DNA of 64,000 nt from an uncultured Flavobacteriales bacterium. GTDB taxonomy: Bacteria > Bacteroidota > Bacteroidia > Flavobacteriales > JBLHRE01. Location of the stretch: positions 83,945 through 147,944 of the forward strand of contig CAKZPI010000022.1 of the NCBI GenBank assembly GCA_937139155.1, in the 5' to 3' direction. The notes beneath the pieces are model-generated. The model was not told where the DNA came from, did no database searches, and worked only from the letters and a program-made list of their open reading frames with translations. Shown here piece by piece: positions 1 to 8,465 of the stretch. The number at the start of each line of letters is the position of its first letter. Position 1 is the first letter of the stretch. The position numbers and the translations under genes were made by a program.

Positions 1-517
1 TGGTTTAACTCTACCCGATATTAATCATCTAAACGCCTCAACGACTCAACAACTAAACGTCTCAACAATTCCCTCAACTATAAACTCTGAGTGACTAGTG
101 ACTGGTGACTGGAGGGCTTGATATTCAGCGTCTTTACACCTAATCCAGCCAATAGCCAATAGCGAAAAGCCAACATCCTTTTGAGGTACTAGGGAATAGG
201 TATTTGGAACTAGGTGGTTTAACTCTACCCGAAATTAATCATCTAAACGCCTCAACAACTAAACGCCTCAACAATTCCCTCAACTATAAACTCTCAACCA
301 TCAACTCTGAGTGACTAGTGACTAGTGACTAGTGACTAGTGACTGGAGGGTCTGATATTCAGAGGTTTTACGCATAAATCAGCCAATAGCCGTTTGGGGT
401 ACTAGGAAATCGGTATTTGGAACTAGGTGGTTTAACTCTACCCGAAATTAATCATCTAAACGCCTCAACGACTAAACGCCTCAACTATAAACTCTCAACT
501 ATAAACCATAAACTAGT
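1..517. repeat. Dispersed ~214-bp repeat, about 2.4 tandem copies
   Basis: No gene is seen here. The same text restarts at positions 1, 215 and 428, each time with TGGTTTAACTCTACCCG, giving a period of 213-214 bp; the third copy breaks off near the end of pyk. Each unit runs through CTCAAC/TAAACGCC words, a GTGACTA heptamer array (3 heptamers at 91-112, 5 at 311-346), GATATTCAG, CAATAGCC words and a stretch rich in ACTAGG. Related copies lie at 33,567-33,900, 44,075-44,516, and within 60,576-60,810 and 62,940-63,140. The array may extend left of the window. Its function is unknown. Confidence 0.85.
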
Positions 518-1945
518 TTAGAAGATCTCTGAAATCTTCAACATATTGGTCATTCCTTTATCCGTAATGGGCATGCTGGCAATGTTAATTACCAAATCAC
601 CTGGGTCTACGTAACCGGCTTCTTTGAGACGGTTTTTAATGTCTTTAATGGTATCGTCAGTGCTTTCAAATTTATCGTAATAAAAGACTTGGGTTCCCCA
701 TAATAGGCTAAGACTGGTTAAAATGGTTTTGTTGTGGGTGAACACAAAGACGCTGGAAGAAGGCCTATGGCTTGAAATCTTGAATCCGGTATAGCCTGAA
801 TGGGTCATGGTAATGATTGCCTTGGCTCGTACCTGGTCGGCAATTCGGGTTGAATTGTAGCAAATGGCATCGGTGATGTAACGGTCATTTCTTCGAACAG
901 GCGGATTATCATCCCTTCGCAATTCACCAGTTTCTTCAACCTCCATGATGATTTTATACATGGCCTGAATCACCTCTTTAGGATATTTTCCCACGGAAGT
1001 TTCTCCACTCAACATAACCGCATCAGCACCATCAAGCACAGAATTGGCTACATCGTTTACCTCCGCTCGGGTGGGGGTCATGCTTTCAATCATGCTCTCC
1101 ATCATTTGGGTAGCAATGATTACAGGCTTACCTGCCCTTCGACAAAGGAGTACGAGCTCCTTTTGAAGCACTGGCACCTCTTGCATCGGGATTTCGATGC
1201 CCAGGTCACCTCTTGCCACCATTAACCCGTCGGTCTCTCTTAAAATGGCCCTGATGTCGTTTACGGCCTCAGGTTTCTCAATTTTCGAGATAATTCTGGC
1301 ACTTGAGTTTCTGGATTCAATTACCTCCCGTAGCTCTTTTACATCCTTAGAAGACCGCACAAAAGAAAGCCCAATCCACTCGATTTCCTCCTCAAGAGCT
1401 ACCTCAAGGTCAGCTAAGTCTTTTTCTGTAAGGCAAGGAATAGAGACTTTGGTATTGGGTAGGTTAACCCCTTTATTAGACTTCAAGGCTCCACCTTGCA
1501 CCACTTTAGCAATTACTGAGTCTTGCTTGGTAACTCGAACCACTTCCATAAGCAGTTTTCCGTCATCCAATAAGATACGCTCTCCGGGCTTAACATCCTT
1601 CGGGAATGTTTCATAACTCATATAAACCGATTTTGAGTTTCCAACAAATTCGGCTTTGGTTTTGAATTCAACTTCCTGTCCGGGTTCGACTACCGTACCT
1701 GGCTCTACCTGTCCAATTCGAAGCTTGGGCCCTTGTAGGTCGGCAAGAATGGCAACGGTGGTATTGAGTTCGTCGTTAAGCTCCCGTACGGTTTGAACAA
1801 TTTCCCGGGCTGCATCGTGACTAGAGTGCGAGAAATTAATTCGGGCCACATTTAGGCCTTCTTTGATAAGCTCCCTTAAAACCTCCTTATCTGAAGAGGC
1901 GGGTCCGAGGGTAGCTACTATTTTGGTTCTATTATTAATCTTCAT
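518..1945 (-). CDS. pyk: Pyruvate kinase
   Basis: Converts phosphoenolpyruvate and ADP to pyruvate and ATP, the last step of glycolysis, in the cytoplasm. The 475-residue product has the normal bacterial length. It opens with TKIVATLGPAS and INFSH, and carries the catalytic lysine context ISKIEKPEAV, the metal and substrate segment MVARGDLGIEIP and the ATQMMESM signature, then the C-terminal domain. Its first 11 bases overlap the end of the upstream gene, so the two are probably cotranscribed with rnc, fabF and acpP. Downstream is only the dispersed repeat; I saw no clear terminator. Identification is firm. Confidence 0.97.
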   Translation of the reverse strand: MKINNRTKIVATLGPASSDKEVLRELIKEGLNVARINFSHSSHDAAREIVQTVRELNDELNTTVAILADLQGPKLRIGQVEPGTVVEPGQEVEFKTKAEFVGNSKSVYMSYETFPKDVKPGERILLDDGKLLMEVVRVTKQDSVIAKVVQGGALKSNKGVNLPNTKVSIPCLTEKDLADLEVALEEEIEWIGLSFVRSSKDVKELREVIESRNSSARIISKIEKPEAVNDIRAILRETDGLMVARGDLGIEIPMQEVPVLQKELVLLCRRAGKPVIIATQMMESMIESMTPTRAEVNDVANSVLDGADAVMLSGETSVGKYPKEVIQAMYKIIMEVEETGELRRDDNPPVRRNDRYITDAICYNSTRIADQVRAKAIITMTHSGYTGFKISSHRPSSSVFVFTHNKTILTSLSLLWGTQVFYYDKFESTDDTIKDIKNRLKEAGYVDPGDLVINIASMPITDKGMTNMLKISEIF

Positions 1946-2423
1946 GTAAAAAGTACAAATGTTCTTTATGTTTCAGTCCTTCTGCATCAATTGTGTAAGC
2001 AGTAATTACGGACGAAATGGATTTAAGTTGTTTCACCATGGATCCTATCAGGGCCGGATTGCAGTCATCCATGGTTTGAATGAAGTAATCAGCTTGTTGA
2101 TGGTCTTGGACCAAATAGGTCTTCCGGGTGCCGGAGTCTGTAAATAGTTCACCATCTTTTGCGTCAGACTTGGCTGAGAATTTATTGGCCACAAGGTACC
2201 AATCCATCATCATTTCCTCGTCTTTAAACTCGTAAAGGGCAAAATTTGAACGAAGTTCCGTTTTTCGATCGTAAAATTCAACGTCTTTTTCAGCCCTTGA
2301 AAAATAGCAGTGGGTGGCCTGATTGATTAGAAAAGCCATCCGGTAGTTTGGTTCAGGACAAATAATGCCGATCAACTGTACCGGAAAATCATCTTCCAAT
2401 TCTAAGACCAGAGGTTTCGCCAT
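1935..2423 (-). CDS. IPExxxVDY-type small conserved protein
   Basis: 162 residues of unknown function. In many Flavobacteriia a small protein named after an IPExxxVDY motif is encoded between rnc and pyk, exactly this position. Here the matching place near residues 110-118 reads VQDHQQADY, so only D and Y of the name-giving motif are clearly kept; assignment rests on context plus this diverged motif. There is no signal peptide or membrane segment, so it is probably cytoplasmic. It overlaps pyk by 11 bases and lies 21 bases after rnc. Its role in the glycolysis/RNA-processing operon is not known. Confidence 0.7.
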   Translation of the reverse strand: MAKPLVLELEDDFPVQLIGIICPEPNYRMAFLINQATHCYFSRAEKDVEFYDRKTELRSNFALYEFKDEEMMMDWYLVANKFSAKSDAKDGELFTDSGTRKTYLVQDHQQADYFIQTMDDCNPALIGSMVKQLKSISSVITAYTIDAEGLKHKEHLYFLHED

Positions 2424-2444
2424 GGGGCTAATGTACGGAGAAAC

Positions 2445-3170
2445 CTAAACAGGCTTCTCTTCTAAGATTACCTTTTGGTAAAATTTCTCAGCGGCAATTT
2501 CTTCGGCCTCTTTAATGGTTTTAGCCTTACCAATGCTTTTGGGCTCACCACCAATCATTGCTTGAATGGAATAGACCTTGTTGTGGGGCTCACCGTCTTC
2601 CTTTATAAGTTTGAATTTGACCAGGGTTTTCGTTTGCTGCCCCCATTCCAATAGCTTGGCCTTATGAGAAAGAATGGCCCCGTCAATTTCATCGATTAAC
2701 TCACCTTGATTCAAGATTTTATTGAGCACAAAATCATAGGCACCATCATATCCTTGATCGAGATAAACGGCACCTACTAAAGCTTCTAAGGCGTCACCGT
2801 AAATGCCTTTCCTCTTTATTTTTCCGCTAAAGGTTTGGTCTACCAAATCGCAGAGCCCAATGTTTTTGGCAACGATTTGAAGGTGTTTACGAGAAACCAA
2901 GGTTGCTCTTGTATGGCTAAGCGAGCCTTCTTTTCGGTCGGGAAATTTATTATATAGAATGTGAGAAATGATGGCGTCCAAAATGGCATCGCCTAAAAAC
3001 TCAAGGCGTTCATTGTCGCCATACCTCTTTATTTGCCCATTGGATTGTTGTCCGCGATCACGAAGGACAAGTTCAAAATAGGCGTCGTTTTTCGGCCTAA
3101 AGCCAAGAATATTAATGTATTCAGGACTAAGCCTAGAACCATTCCGACTACGAAATAGCCGCCACTTCAT
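2445..3170 (-). CDS. rnc: Ribonuclease III
   Basis: Endonuclease that cuts double-stranded RNA in rRNA and mRNA processing. The 241-residue protein shows the RNase III signature NERLEFLGDAILD at about residues 53-65, with acidic residues E57 and D61, and the second acidic pair D126/E129 in YGDALEALVGAVYLDQG. A double-stranded RNA-binding domain fills about residues 170-236. The start is 6 bases after the fabF stop, so it follows fabF in an fabF-rnc order common in bacteria. It begins with a basic extension of about 20 residues before the catalytic domain. Identification is firm. Confidence 0.96.
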   Translation of the reverse strand: MKWRLFRSRNGSRLSPEYINILGFRPKNDAYFELVLRDRGQQSNGQIKRYGDNERLEFLGDAILDAIISHILYNKFPDRKEGSLSHTRATLVSRKHLQIVAKNIGLCDLVDQTFSGKIKRKGIYGDALEALVGAVYLDQGYDGAYDFVLNKILNQGELIDEIDGAILSHKAKLLEWGQQTKTLVKFKLIKEDGEPHNKVYSIQAMIGGEPKSIGKAKTIKEAEEIAAEKFYQKVILEEKPV

Positions 3171-3176
3171 AGGGGC

Positions 3177-4430
3177 TTATTCAGCGTACTTTTTAATAAG
3201 GACTGAGGCATTATGCCCTCCAAATCCGAAGGTATTGGAAATGGCCGTACGAACTGTCCTTTTTTCAGCCTTGTGGAAGGTCAAATTAAGCTTCTGGTCA
3301 ATTTGTTCATCCGGATGTTCAAAATTGATGGTAGGAGGTACAATGTCATTTTGCACAGCCAATAGGGCGGCAATTGACTCAATGGCTCCAGCAGCACCTA
3401 GAAGGTGACCTGTCATCGATTTTGAAGAGGAAATGTTCATGGAATAGGCATGATCACCGAAAACATGCTTAATGGCTTTGGTCTCGGAAATATCGCCAAG
3501 AGGTGTTGAGGTACCGTGAACGTTTACATAATCAACCTCGTCAGGAGCCATGCCGGCATCGCTAAGGGCGTTGATCATTACGTTTTTGGCGCCTAGACCT
3601 TCTGGATGTGGGGCGGTAATATGGTGAGCATCTGCAGACATTCCACCGCCTACAATTTCACCGTAAATCTTAGCGCCCCTTGCTTTTGCATGCTCCAATT
3701 CTTCCAAAATCAAGGCACCACCACCTTCGCCCAAAACAAAACCATCGCGGGTAGAGTCAAAGGGTCTAGAAGCGGTTTCAGGAGAATCGTTTCGGGTAGA
3801 CAGGGCGTGCATGGCGTTGAAACCACCCATGCCAGCTTCATTCACGGCTGCTTCTGAACCACCAGAAATAATTACCTCAGCCTTGCCCAAACGAATGTAA
3901 TTGAAGGCATCAATCAGGGCATTGGTAGAGGAAGCACAAGCGGAAACTGTGGTAAAGTTTGGCCCTCTAAATCCGTACTTAATAGAGATATGCCCAGAGG
4001 CGATATCAGCAATCATTTTGGGAATGAAGAAGGGGTTGAACCGGGGAGTACCATCCCCATTGGCAAAATTCATTGCCTCTTGAAGGAAAGTTTGAATGCC
4101 GCCGATACCAGAGCCCCAAATGACTCCGGCTCGGTCAGCATCAATCTTTTCTAGATCAAAGCCCGCATCTTGCATAGCCTCAGCAACCACAACCATGGCG
4201 TACTGTGCATATAAATCAAGTTTTCGAGCTTCTTTCCGATCGAGATGATCTTGAACGTTGAAACCTTTTACCTCGCAAGCAAACTGAGTTTTAAACTTGG
4301 AAGCATCAAATTGCGTAATTGGAGCCGCTCCTGACTTTCCAGCCAAAAGTGCCTCCCAAAATTCTGGAGCCGTATTCCCAATGGGGGTAAGGGCGCCAAT
4401 ACCTGTTACTACTACACGTCTCAACGTCAT
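3177..4430 (-). CDS. fabF: Beta-ketoacyl-ACP synthase II
   Basis: Condensing enzyme of fatty acid elongation that joins malonyl-ACP to a growing acyl-ACP. The 417-residue length is standard for KAS II. The catalytic triad is visible: C165 in VSACASSTN, H305 in NVHGTSTPLGD and H342 in SMTGHLLGAAG. The gene lies 8 bases downstream of acpP, whose product carries its substrates, and ends 6 bases before rnc. This acpP-fabF-rnc order is widely conserved, so an operon starting at acpP is likely. Confidence 0.97.
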   Translation of the reverse strand: MTLRRVVVTGIGALTPIGNTAPEFWEALLAGKSGAAPITQFDASKFKTQFACEVKGFNVQDHLDRKEARKLDLYAQYAMVVVAEAMQDAGFDLEKIDADRAGVIWGSGIGGIQTFLQEAMNFANGDGTPRFNPFFIPKMIADIASGHISIKYGFRGPNFTTVSACASSTNALIDAFNYIRLGKAEVIISGGSEAAVNEAGMGGFNAMHALSTRNDSPETASRPFDSTRDGFVLGEGGGALILEELEHAKARGAKIYGEIVGGGMSADAHHITAPHPEGLGAKNVMINALSDAGMAPDEVDYVNVHGTSTPLGDISETKAIKHVFGDHAYSMNISSSKSMTGHLLGAAGAIESIAALLAVQNDIVPPTINFEHPDEQIDQKLNLTFHKAEKRTVRTAISNTFGFGGHNASVLIKKYAE

Positions 4431-4438
4431 GATCGCAA

Positions 4439-4672
4439 TTATTTTGCGTTCTCGATGTATTCTACTGCTTGGCCTACCGTGGCAATGTTTTCAGCCTGGT
4501 CGTCTGGAATTTGAATGTCAAATTCTTTTTCGAATTCCATGATGAGTTCTACGGTATCCAATGAGTCGGCCCCTAAATCATTGGTGAAACTTGCTTCTGG
4601 TGTAACTTCGTTTTCGTCAACACCTAACTTGTCTACAATGATCGCCTTTACTTTTGCTGCAACGTCAGACAT
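4439..4672 (-). CDS. acpP: Acyl carrier protein
   Basis: Carries growing acyl chains on a phosphopantetheine arm during fatty acid synthesis. The 77-residue acidic protein has the [10 protein letters not shown] motif with the modified serine at S37. It is the first gene of a five-gene minus-strand run (acpP, fabF, rnc, IPExxxVDY-type gene, pyk) with gaps of 8, 6 and 21 bases and one 11-base overlap. The upstream intergenic stretch to purN is 257 bases and must hold divergent promoters. A weak minus-strand candidate has TTG then, 20 bases later, TTTCTTTG (one mismatch to TAnnTTTG). Confidence 0.97.
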   Translation of the reverse strand: MSDVAAKVKAIIVDKLGVDENEVTPEASFTNDLGADSLDTVELIMEFEKEFDIQIPDDQAENIATVGQAVEYIENAK

Positions 4673-4903
4673 AGGATGAGATTTAATGTTAATTGAGGTG
4701 CAAAGAAAGAAATAAATTGACTTATCCGCAATTTACTTGAAAGGTTCTGAAATTATCTTCTAAACCGCGTCCTCTTTCCCTCGGGTTTGTATCTATGATT
4801 ATAGGTAGACCAATAAAGGGTATTTTACCATTCCCTCCAAAACTTTTTTCTTTTCCTGAGAAGATTCACGTTTTTCCGAGTCTTCCTTCCTTATAGAAAG
4901 GCT

Positions 4904-4911
4904 TACTTTTG
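4904..4911 (+). promoter_or_regulatory. -7 promoter box before purN
   Basis: TACTTTTG is a perfect match to the Bacteroidota -7 element TAnnTTTG, 18 bases before the purN ATG at 4930. I see no convincing TTG -33 element at the usual distance, so the upstream half is unproven. Confidence 0.55.
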
Positions 4912-4929
4912 CCGGCTCAAAAGGAGACC

Positions 4930-5499
4930 ATGAAGAGGTTAGCAATTTTTGGTTCTGGCACGGGGTCGAATGCCCGGGCCATTCTAGAGCATTTCCAAAA
5001 TCATAAGGAGGTTGAAATCGTACTGGTGGCATCCAATAAAGAAGAGGCGGGGATTTTAAATCATGCCCTAGACTTCGGGGTGGAGACTCTTTTGCTTACC
5101 AAATCCGACCTTCATTCCGGCGCAAGCCTAAGATACTTGAAGGCCAAAGGGGTTAACTTCATCATTCTAGCCGGGTACCTCTGGCTGATTCCGGAGGAAA
5201 TGATCGAGGCTTTCCCGAATCGAATCATAAACATTCACCCTGCCCTTTTGCCCAATTTTGGAGGGAAAGGCATGTACGGTAAGCATGTGCACCGTGCGGT
5301 ATCTGAGTCAGGGGCAGACAAAACGGGAATCACCATTCATTTTGTGAATAAGGAGTACGACAAAGGGGAGGTCATTGCTCAGTATTCAGTTGAAATTGAG
5401 CCAGGTGAGTCTCCTGAAACCATTGAGGAAAAAGTTCGTAAACTTGAACTTAAACACTACCCCAACTGCATTGGAAACACAGTAAAAGCATCGCTATGA
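4930..5499 (+). CDS. purN: Phosphoribosylglycinamide formyltransferase
   Basis: Transfers a formyl group from 10-formyltetrahydrofolate to glycinamide ribonucleotide, the third step of purine synthesis. From the ATG at 4930 the product has 189 residues starting MKRLAIFGSGTGSNARAI, the phosphate-binding N-terminus of the family. An upstream TTG at 4909 is in frame but lies inside the promoter box, so I reject it. HPALLPNFGGKGMYG holds the conserved N/H substrate-binding region, and the segment near HFVNKEYDKGEVIAQ carries the conserved acidic residue. The stop overlaps the next start in an ATGA junction at 5496-5499. Confidence 0.94.
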   Translation: MKRLAIFGSGTGSNARAILEHFQNHKEVEIVLVASNKEEAGILNHALDFGVETLLLTKSDLHSGASLRYLKAKGVNFIILAGYLWLIPEEMIEAFPNRIINIHPALLPNFGGKGMYGKHVHRAVSESGADKTGITIHFVNKEYDKGEVIAQYSVEIEPGESPETIEEKVRKLELKHYPNCIGNTVKASL

Positions 5500-6077
5500 A
5501 ATTCAATTGGTCAGAAGTTTTAACCGCTACCATGGTACTCTTTGCCGTGATTGACATCATTGGAGCCCTTCCTATTATTCTTGAAATCAAAAGGAGAGCA
5601 GGCAATATTAAACCCCTACGCACCACCTTGGTAGCCCTGGGTATCATGGTCTCTTTCCTTTTCCTTGGGGAATCTATTCTTAAGGTAATTGGTATCGAGG
5701 TGAACTCTTTTGCCGTTGCAGGTAGCTTTGTGCTCTTCGCCATGGCCATGGAGATGATTCTTGGCATTCAAATTTTTAAAGACGATGGTTCTTCCCCGAA
5801 AACAGCTTCCATTGTACCCCTCGCCTTTCCAATTATTGCCGGGGCGGGTACTATGACTTCCTTGGTTTCGCTCAGGGCGGAATATGCCTTCGTAAACATT
5901 GTGGTGGCCATAGCCATTAATTTGATGATTGTTTTTGTGGTGTTGAAAGCTACGGGCTGGCTTGAAAAATTATTAGGTCCTACAGGAATAGCTGTGGTTA
6001 GAAAAGTTTTCGGAATCATTCTATTGGCCATTGCCGTGAAGCTGTTTAGTACCAATATTAAAGAACTCTTTGTTTAG
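5496..6077 (+). CDS. MarC family (UPF0056) membrane protein
   Basis: 193-residue integral membrane protein with about six hydrophobic helices. It matches the MarC/UPF0056 family: the opening FAVIDIIGALPI, the central FPIIAGAGTMTSLV and the C-terminal VRKVFGIILLAIAVK are the recognisable parts. MarC was once linked to multiple antibiotic resistance in E. coli, but that role was later withdrawn and the substrate is unknown. The gene overlaps purN by four bases (ATGA) and is followed 9 bases later by rnhA, so all three are probably cotranscribed. Confidence 0.85.
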   Translation: MKFNWSEVLTATMVLFAVIDIIGALPIILEIKRRAGNIKPLRTTLVALGIMVSFLFLGESILKVIGIEVNSFAVAGSFVLFAMAMEMILGIQIFKDDGSSPKTASIVPLAFPIIAGAGTMTSLVSLRAEYAFVNIVVAIAINLMIVFVVLKATGWLEKLLGPTGIAVVRKVFGIILLAIAVKLFSTNIKELFV

Positions 6078-6086
6078 GTCATTTGC

Positions 6087-6545
6087 ATGAGGATTGAAAT
6101 GTTTACGGATGGAGCGGCAAAAGGAAACCCGGGTCCGGGCGGCTATGGGGTAATTCTTAGAGCGGGGCCTTACGAAAAAGAGTTTTCTGAAGGTTTTCGG
6201 AAAACCACCAACAATAGAATGGAACTCCTGGCTGTGATTGTGGGCTTGGAGGCCTTGAAGAAAGAAGGGAATGAGGTTTTGGTTACTTCCGACTCTAAAT
6301 ATGTGATTGACTCGGTTCAGAAAGGCTGGGTTTTTGGATGGGAGAAAAAGAGCTTTAAGGGAAAGAAAAATCCAGACCTTTGGATGCGCTTTTTGAAAGT
6401 TTACCGCAAGCATACTGTGAGGTTCAAATGGGTGAAGGGGCATAATAACCACCCTGAAAATGAGCGTTGCGACGCGCTTGCCGTTGAAGCCGCCGAAAGC
6501 CCAAACCTGAAAATTGATCATGCTTACGAGGCCCAGGCAAATTGA
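6087..6545 (+). CDS. rnhA: Ribonuclease HI
   Basis: Degrades the RNA strand of RNA-DNA hybrids during replication and repair. The 152-residue protein shows the complete DEDD active site: D8 in TDGAAKGNPGPGG, E46 in NNRMELLAV, D69 in TSDSKYVIDS and D129 in NERCDALAVEAA, with the helper histidine H119 in KGHNNHPEN. Length is normal. It follows the MarC-like gene at 9 bases and precedes a Kazal lipoprotein gene at 25 bases. Confidence 0.97.
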   Translation: MRIEMFTDGAAKGNPGPGGYGVILRAGPYEKEFSEGFRKTTNNRMELLAVIVGLEALKKEGNEVLVTSDSKYVIDSVQKGWVFGWEKKSFKGKKNPDLWMRFLKVYRKHTVRFKWVKGHNNHPENERCDALAVEAAESPNLKIDHAYEAQAN

Positions 6546-6570
6546 GTACCTTTAGGGAAACTTCTTTTCA

Positions 6571-6783
6571 ATGAAATCTTTAAGCCTAGCCTTAAGCTTG
6601 GTAGCTGCCTTGACCTGGGCCTGCCAAAATGATGACTGCTCAAGCAAGTCTCCTTCTCCTGATTGCATTTGTACCATGGACTATAACCCCGTTTGCGGAT
6701 GCGATGATGTGACCTATAGCAACGCTTGCATGGCTGAATGCCACGGCATAGAAGAGTATACTCAAGGGGCTTGTGCTAATTAA
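6571..6783 (+). CDS. Kazal-type domain lipoprotein (small)
   Basis: 70 residues. The N-terminus is a lipoprotein-like signal ending ALTWAC (C18 as lipidation site; W at -2 is unusual). The rest is one Kazal-type serine protease inhibitor domain: [20 protein letters not shown] then ACMAECHG, with the cysteine spacing and the TYxNxC core of the family. Kazal domains block serine proteases by a canonical loop; here it would sit on the outer membrane or in the periplasm. A TACCTTTA box (6547-6554, one mismatch) lies 16 bases upstream and may give it its own promoter. It ends directly against the opposing gene at 6784. Confidence 0.85.
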   Translation: MKSLSLALSLVAALTWACQNDDCSSKSPSPDCICTMDYNPVCGCDDVTYSNACMAECHGIEEYTQGACAN

Positions 6784-7890
6784 TTAACGAGGCGAAATTT
6801 TCACAATGGAATGAGTGCCTGGATCGGTGTTTCCCCAGGACCTTCCATTGGTGGCCAAATAAAGGTTCCCTTCAGGGTCAGAGCATATGTCTCGAATTCG
6901 GCCAAAATCACCTTTGAAGTAGGATTGAGAAGATTCAATACTCCTCCCATCTTTGCTCAAGCTCAGGGCCACCACCATCTTCTCTTTAAGAACGGCCATG
7001 AGAATTTTACCTTCAAAGGCCTTCAAAGTAGCGTGCTCGTAAAAATGTATATCTGACACGGCTAAGGTGGGGGTCCAGGCTTTTAAGGGCTCAATCACTT
7101 CTTCCTCTGAACAAAACTTCTTTTCCCGACCTTTGTCACAGAAGCCATGAACCTCTGGCCAGCCATAGTTTTTTCCCTTTAAAATCAAATTGAATTCATC
7201 ATCGGTATCCGGACCATGTTCAGAGCTGTAAACCTTACCGTTGGGGTGAAGCAAAAGGCCCTGGGCATTCCGATGGCCCCAAGAATAAACAAAAGAGCCG
7301 GGAATAGGATTGTCTGAAGGAATGCTTCCATTTGGGCTTATCCTTAATATTTTCCCGCTTAAAGCGGAAAGATCTTGAGCCGAATTCTGGTCTTGGGCAT
7401 CACCAGTAGTCATCAATAAACTGCCATCATTTAAAAATAGAAGCCTTGACCCGTCATGGGTAGTGTTCCCAGGAATGTCGTTTATGAGAATCCGTCCGTT
7501 TTCCAAATTGCGCCCATTGTATTCATACCGAACCAAACGCTCCCTTATTTTGCCGGATCCTCGATAGGTGTAAACCAAAAACACCCAAGGGTTTTCTTGA
7601 AAATCAGGATAAAGGGCCATTCCTAACAAGCCTGATTCAGCCCTTTGGTGAACCACCCCGCTCAGGTCAAGAATTTCGGTTTTTCTGCCAGATTCTGGGT
7701 GAATTCGGCTTACGATTCCATGTCTTTCGGTAATCCATAAATGGTCATCTGGGCCCCAAAGGATTTCCCAAGGGACGTTCAAATTGTCTATAAGGGTTTG
7801 GGTTTTGAAGGGCAAGGCCTCAGAATCAGGGTGTGACCTTGAAGAGCAAGAGAGGAAAAAACTCAAGAGTAGAAAACTGAAAATGCGCAT
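6784..7890 (-). CDS. PQQ-type sugar dehydrogenase lipoprotein
   Basis: 368 residues with a lipoprotein signal ending FFLSC (C15), so probably membrane anchored and periplasmic. The body is the six-bladed beta-propeller of the soluble glucose/sorbosone dehydrogenase family: VPWEILWGPDDHLWITERHG near the start, then ESGLLGMALYPDF, GDAQDQNSAQ, SWGHRNAQGLLLHPNGKVYSSEHGP and NYGWPEV. Family members oxidise sugar aldehydes using PQQ, but the true substrate here cannot be read from sequence. It converges on the Kazal gene with no intervening base and is divergent from the RidA-type gene. Confidence 0.9.
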   Translation of the reverse strand: MRIFSFLLLSFFLSCSSRSHPDSEALPFKTQTLIDNLNVPWEILWGPDDHLWITERHGIVSRIHPESGRKTEILDLSGVVHQRAESGLLGMALYPDFQENPWVFLVYTYRGSGKIRERLVRYEYNGRNLENGRILINDIPGNTTHDGSRLLFLNDGSLLMTTGDAQDQNSAQDLSALSGKILRISPNGSIPSDNPIPGSFVYSWGHRNAQGLLLHPNGKVYSSEHGPDTDDEFNLILKGKNYGWPEVHGFCDKGREKKFCSEEEVIEPLKAWTPTLAVSDIHFYEHATLKAFEGKILMAVLKEKMVVALSLSKDGRSIESSQSYFKGDFGRIRDICSDPEGNLYLATNGRSWGNTDPGTHSIVKISPR

Positions 7891-7945
7891 CGCAAATTTG
7901 ATTTTCCACTAAGATAAATCGATTTTTCAAGCTGAGTTCTCCGTT

Positions 7946-7953
7946 TATCTTTG
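7946..7953 (+). promoter_or_regulatory. -7 promoter box before the RidA-type gene
   Basis: TATCTTTG matches TAnnTTTG perfectly and ends 16 bases before the ATG at 7970, inside the 79-base divergent intergenic stretch. Confidence 0.5.
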
Positions 7954-7969
7954 CCAAAAGAAATTTATC

Positions 7970-8386
7970 ATGGACCGTAAGAAATTTGAATCAACCAAGG
8001 CCCCTGAACCGGTAGGCCTTTATCCACATGCTAGACAAGTAGGAAACCTTTTATTTTTAAGTGGGGTGGGACCGCGTCAACGAGGAACCAAAGATATTCC
8101 AGGTGTGGAATTGGACGAAAATGGAAAAATCATTTCTTACGACATTGAGGCCCAGTGTCATTCGGTCTTCGGAAACATTCGCGCCATATTAGAAGAGGCA
8201 GGTTCTTCATGGGATAATATCATAGATGTGACGGTATTCTTAACCAATATGGATGATGATTTTAAAACCTATAACCGGGTTTATGCAGAGTACTTTAAAG
8301 ACAATCAACCTTGTAGAACTACTCTGGAAATCAACAAATTACCTACGCCAATTGCCATTGAATTAAAGGTTATTGCAATTATTTAA
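7970..8386 (+). CDS. RidA family deaminase, probably 2-aminomuconate deaminase
   Basis: 138-residue member of the RidA/YjgF family, enamine or imine deaminases of the cytoplasm. The central part (SGVGPRQRGTKDIPGVEL, ISYDIEAQCHSVFGNIRAIL, VTVFLTNMDDDFKTYNRVY) is much closer to the 2-aminomuconate deaminases of the tryptophan/3-hydroxyanthranilate route than to housekeeping RidA, which favours that role; this is from recalled family features, not a search. A tryptophan 2,3-dioxygenase gene is present far away at 47,145-48,080, but there is no local kynurenine cluster. Followed by a hairpin and the giant SprB-repeat gene. Confidence 0.8.
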   Translation: MDRKKFESTKAPEPVGLYPHARQVGNLLFLSGVGPRQRGTKDIPGVELDENGKIISYDIEAQCHSVFGNIRAILEEAGSSWDNIIDVTVFLTNMDDDFKTYNRVYAEYFKDNQPCRTTLEINKLPTPIAIELKVIAII

Positions 8387-8405
8387 TCATTTTGTAAAAA
8401 TGATT
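8385..8405 (+). terminator. Perfect 9-bp AT-rich hairpin after the RidA-type gene
   Basis: AATCATTTT (8385-8393), loop GTA, AAAATGATT (8397-8405). The stem begins on the stop codon. There is no strong T-run after it, so termination is only possible; the low GC makes it weak. Confidence 0.35.
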
Positions 8406-8418
8406 TGAATCAGTTTCC

Positions 8419-8460
8419 TATCTTTGAGAAGCTATATTGCCAGAAAGTAAAGAAGGAGGT
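8419..8460 (+). promoter_or_regulatory. Promoter box and strong Shine-Dalgarno before the giant gene
   Basis: TATCTTTG (8419-8426) is a perfect -7 box; TTTG at 8391-8394 is 24 bases upstream, slightly far for a -33 element. AAGGAGGT (8453-8460) is a full anti-16S complement five bases before the TTG start at 8466. Such strong Shine-Dalgarno sites are unusual in this phylum and here support the non-ATG start. Confidence 0.55.
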
Positions 8461-8465
8461 AGAAA

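Noticed and set aside
311..346. Heptamer arrays as a CRISPR array
   Set aside because: Direct GTGACTA repeats have no spacers and no cas genes are present.
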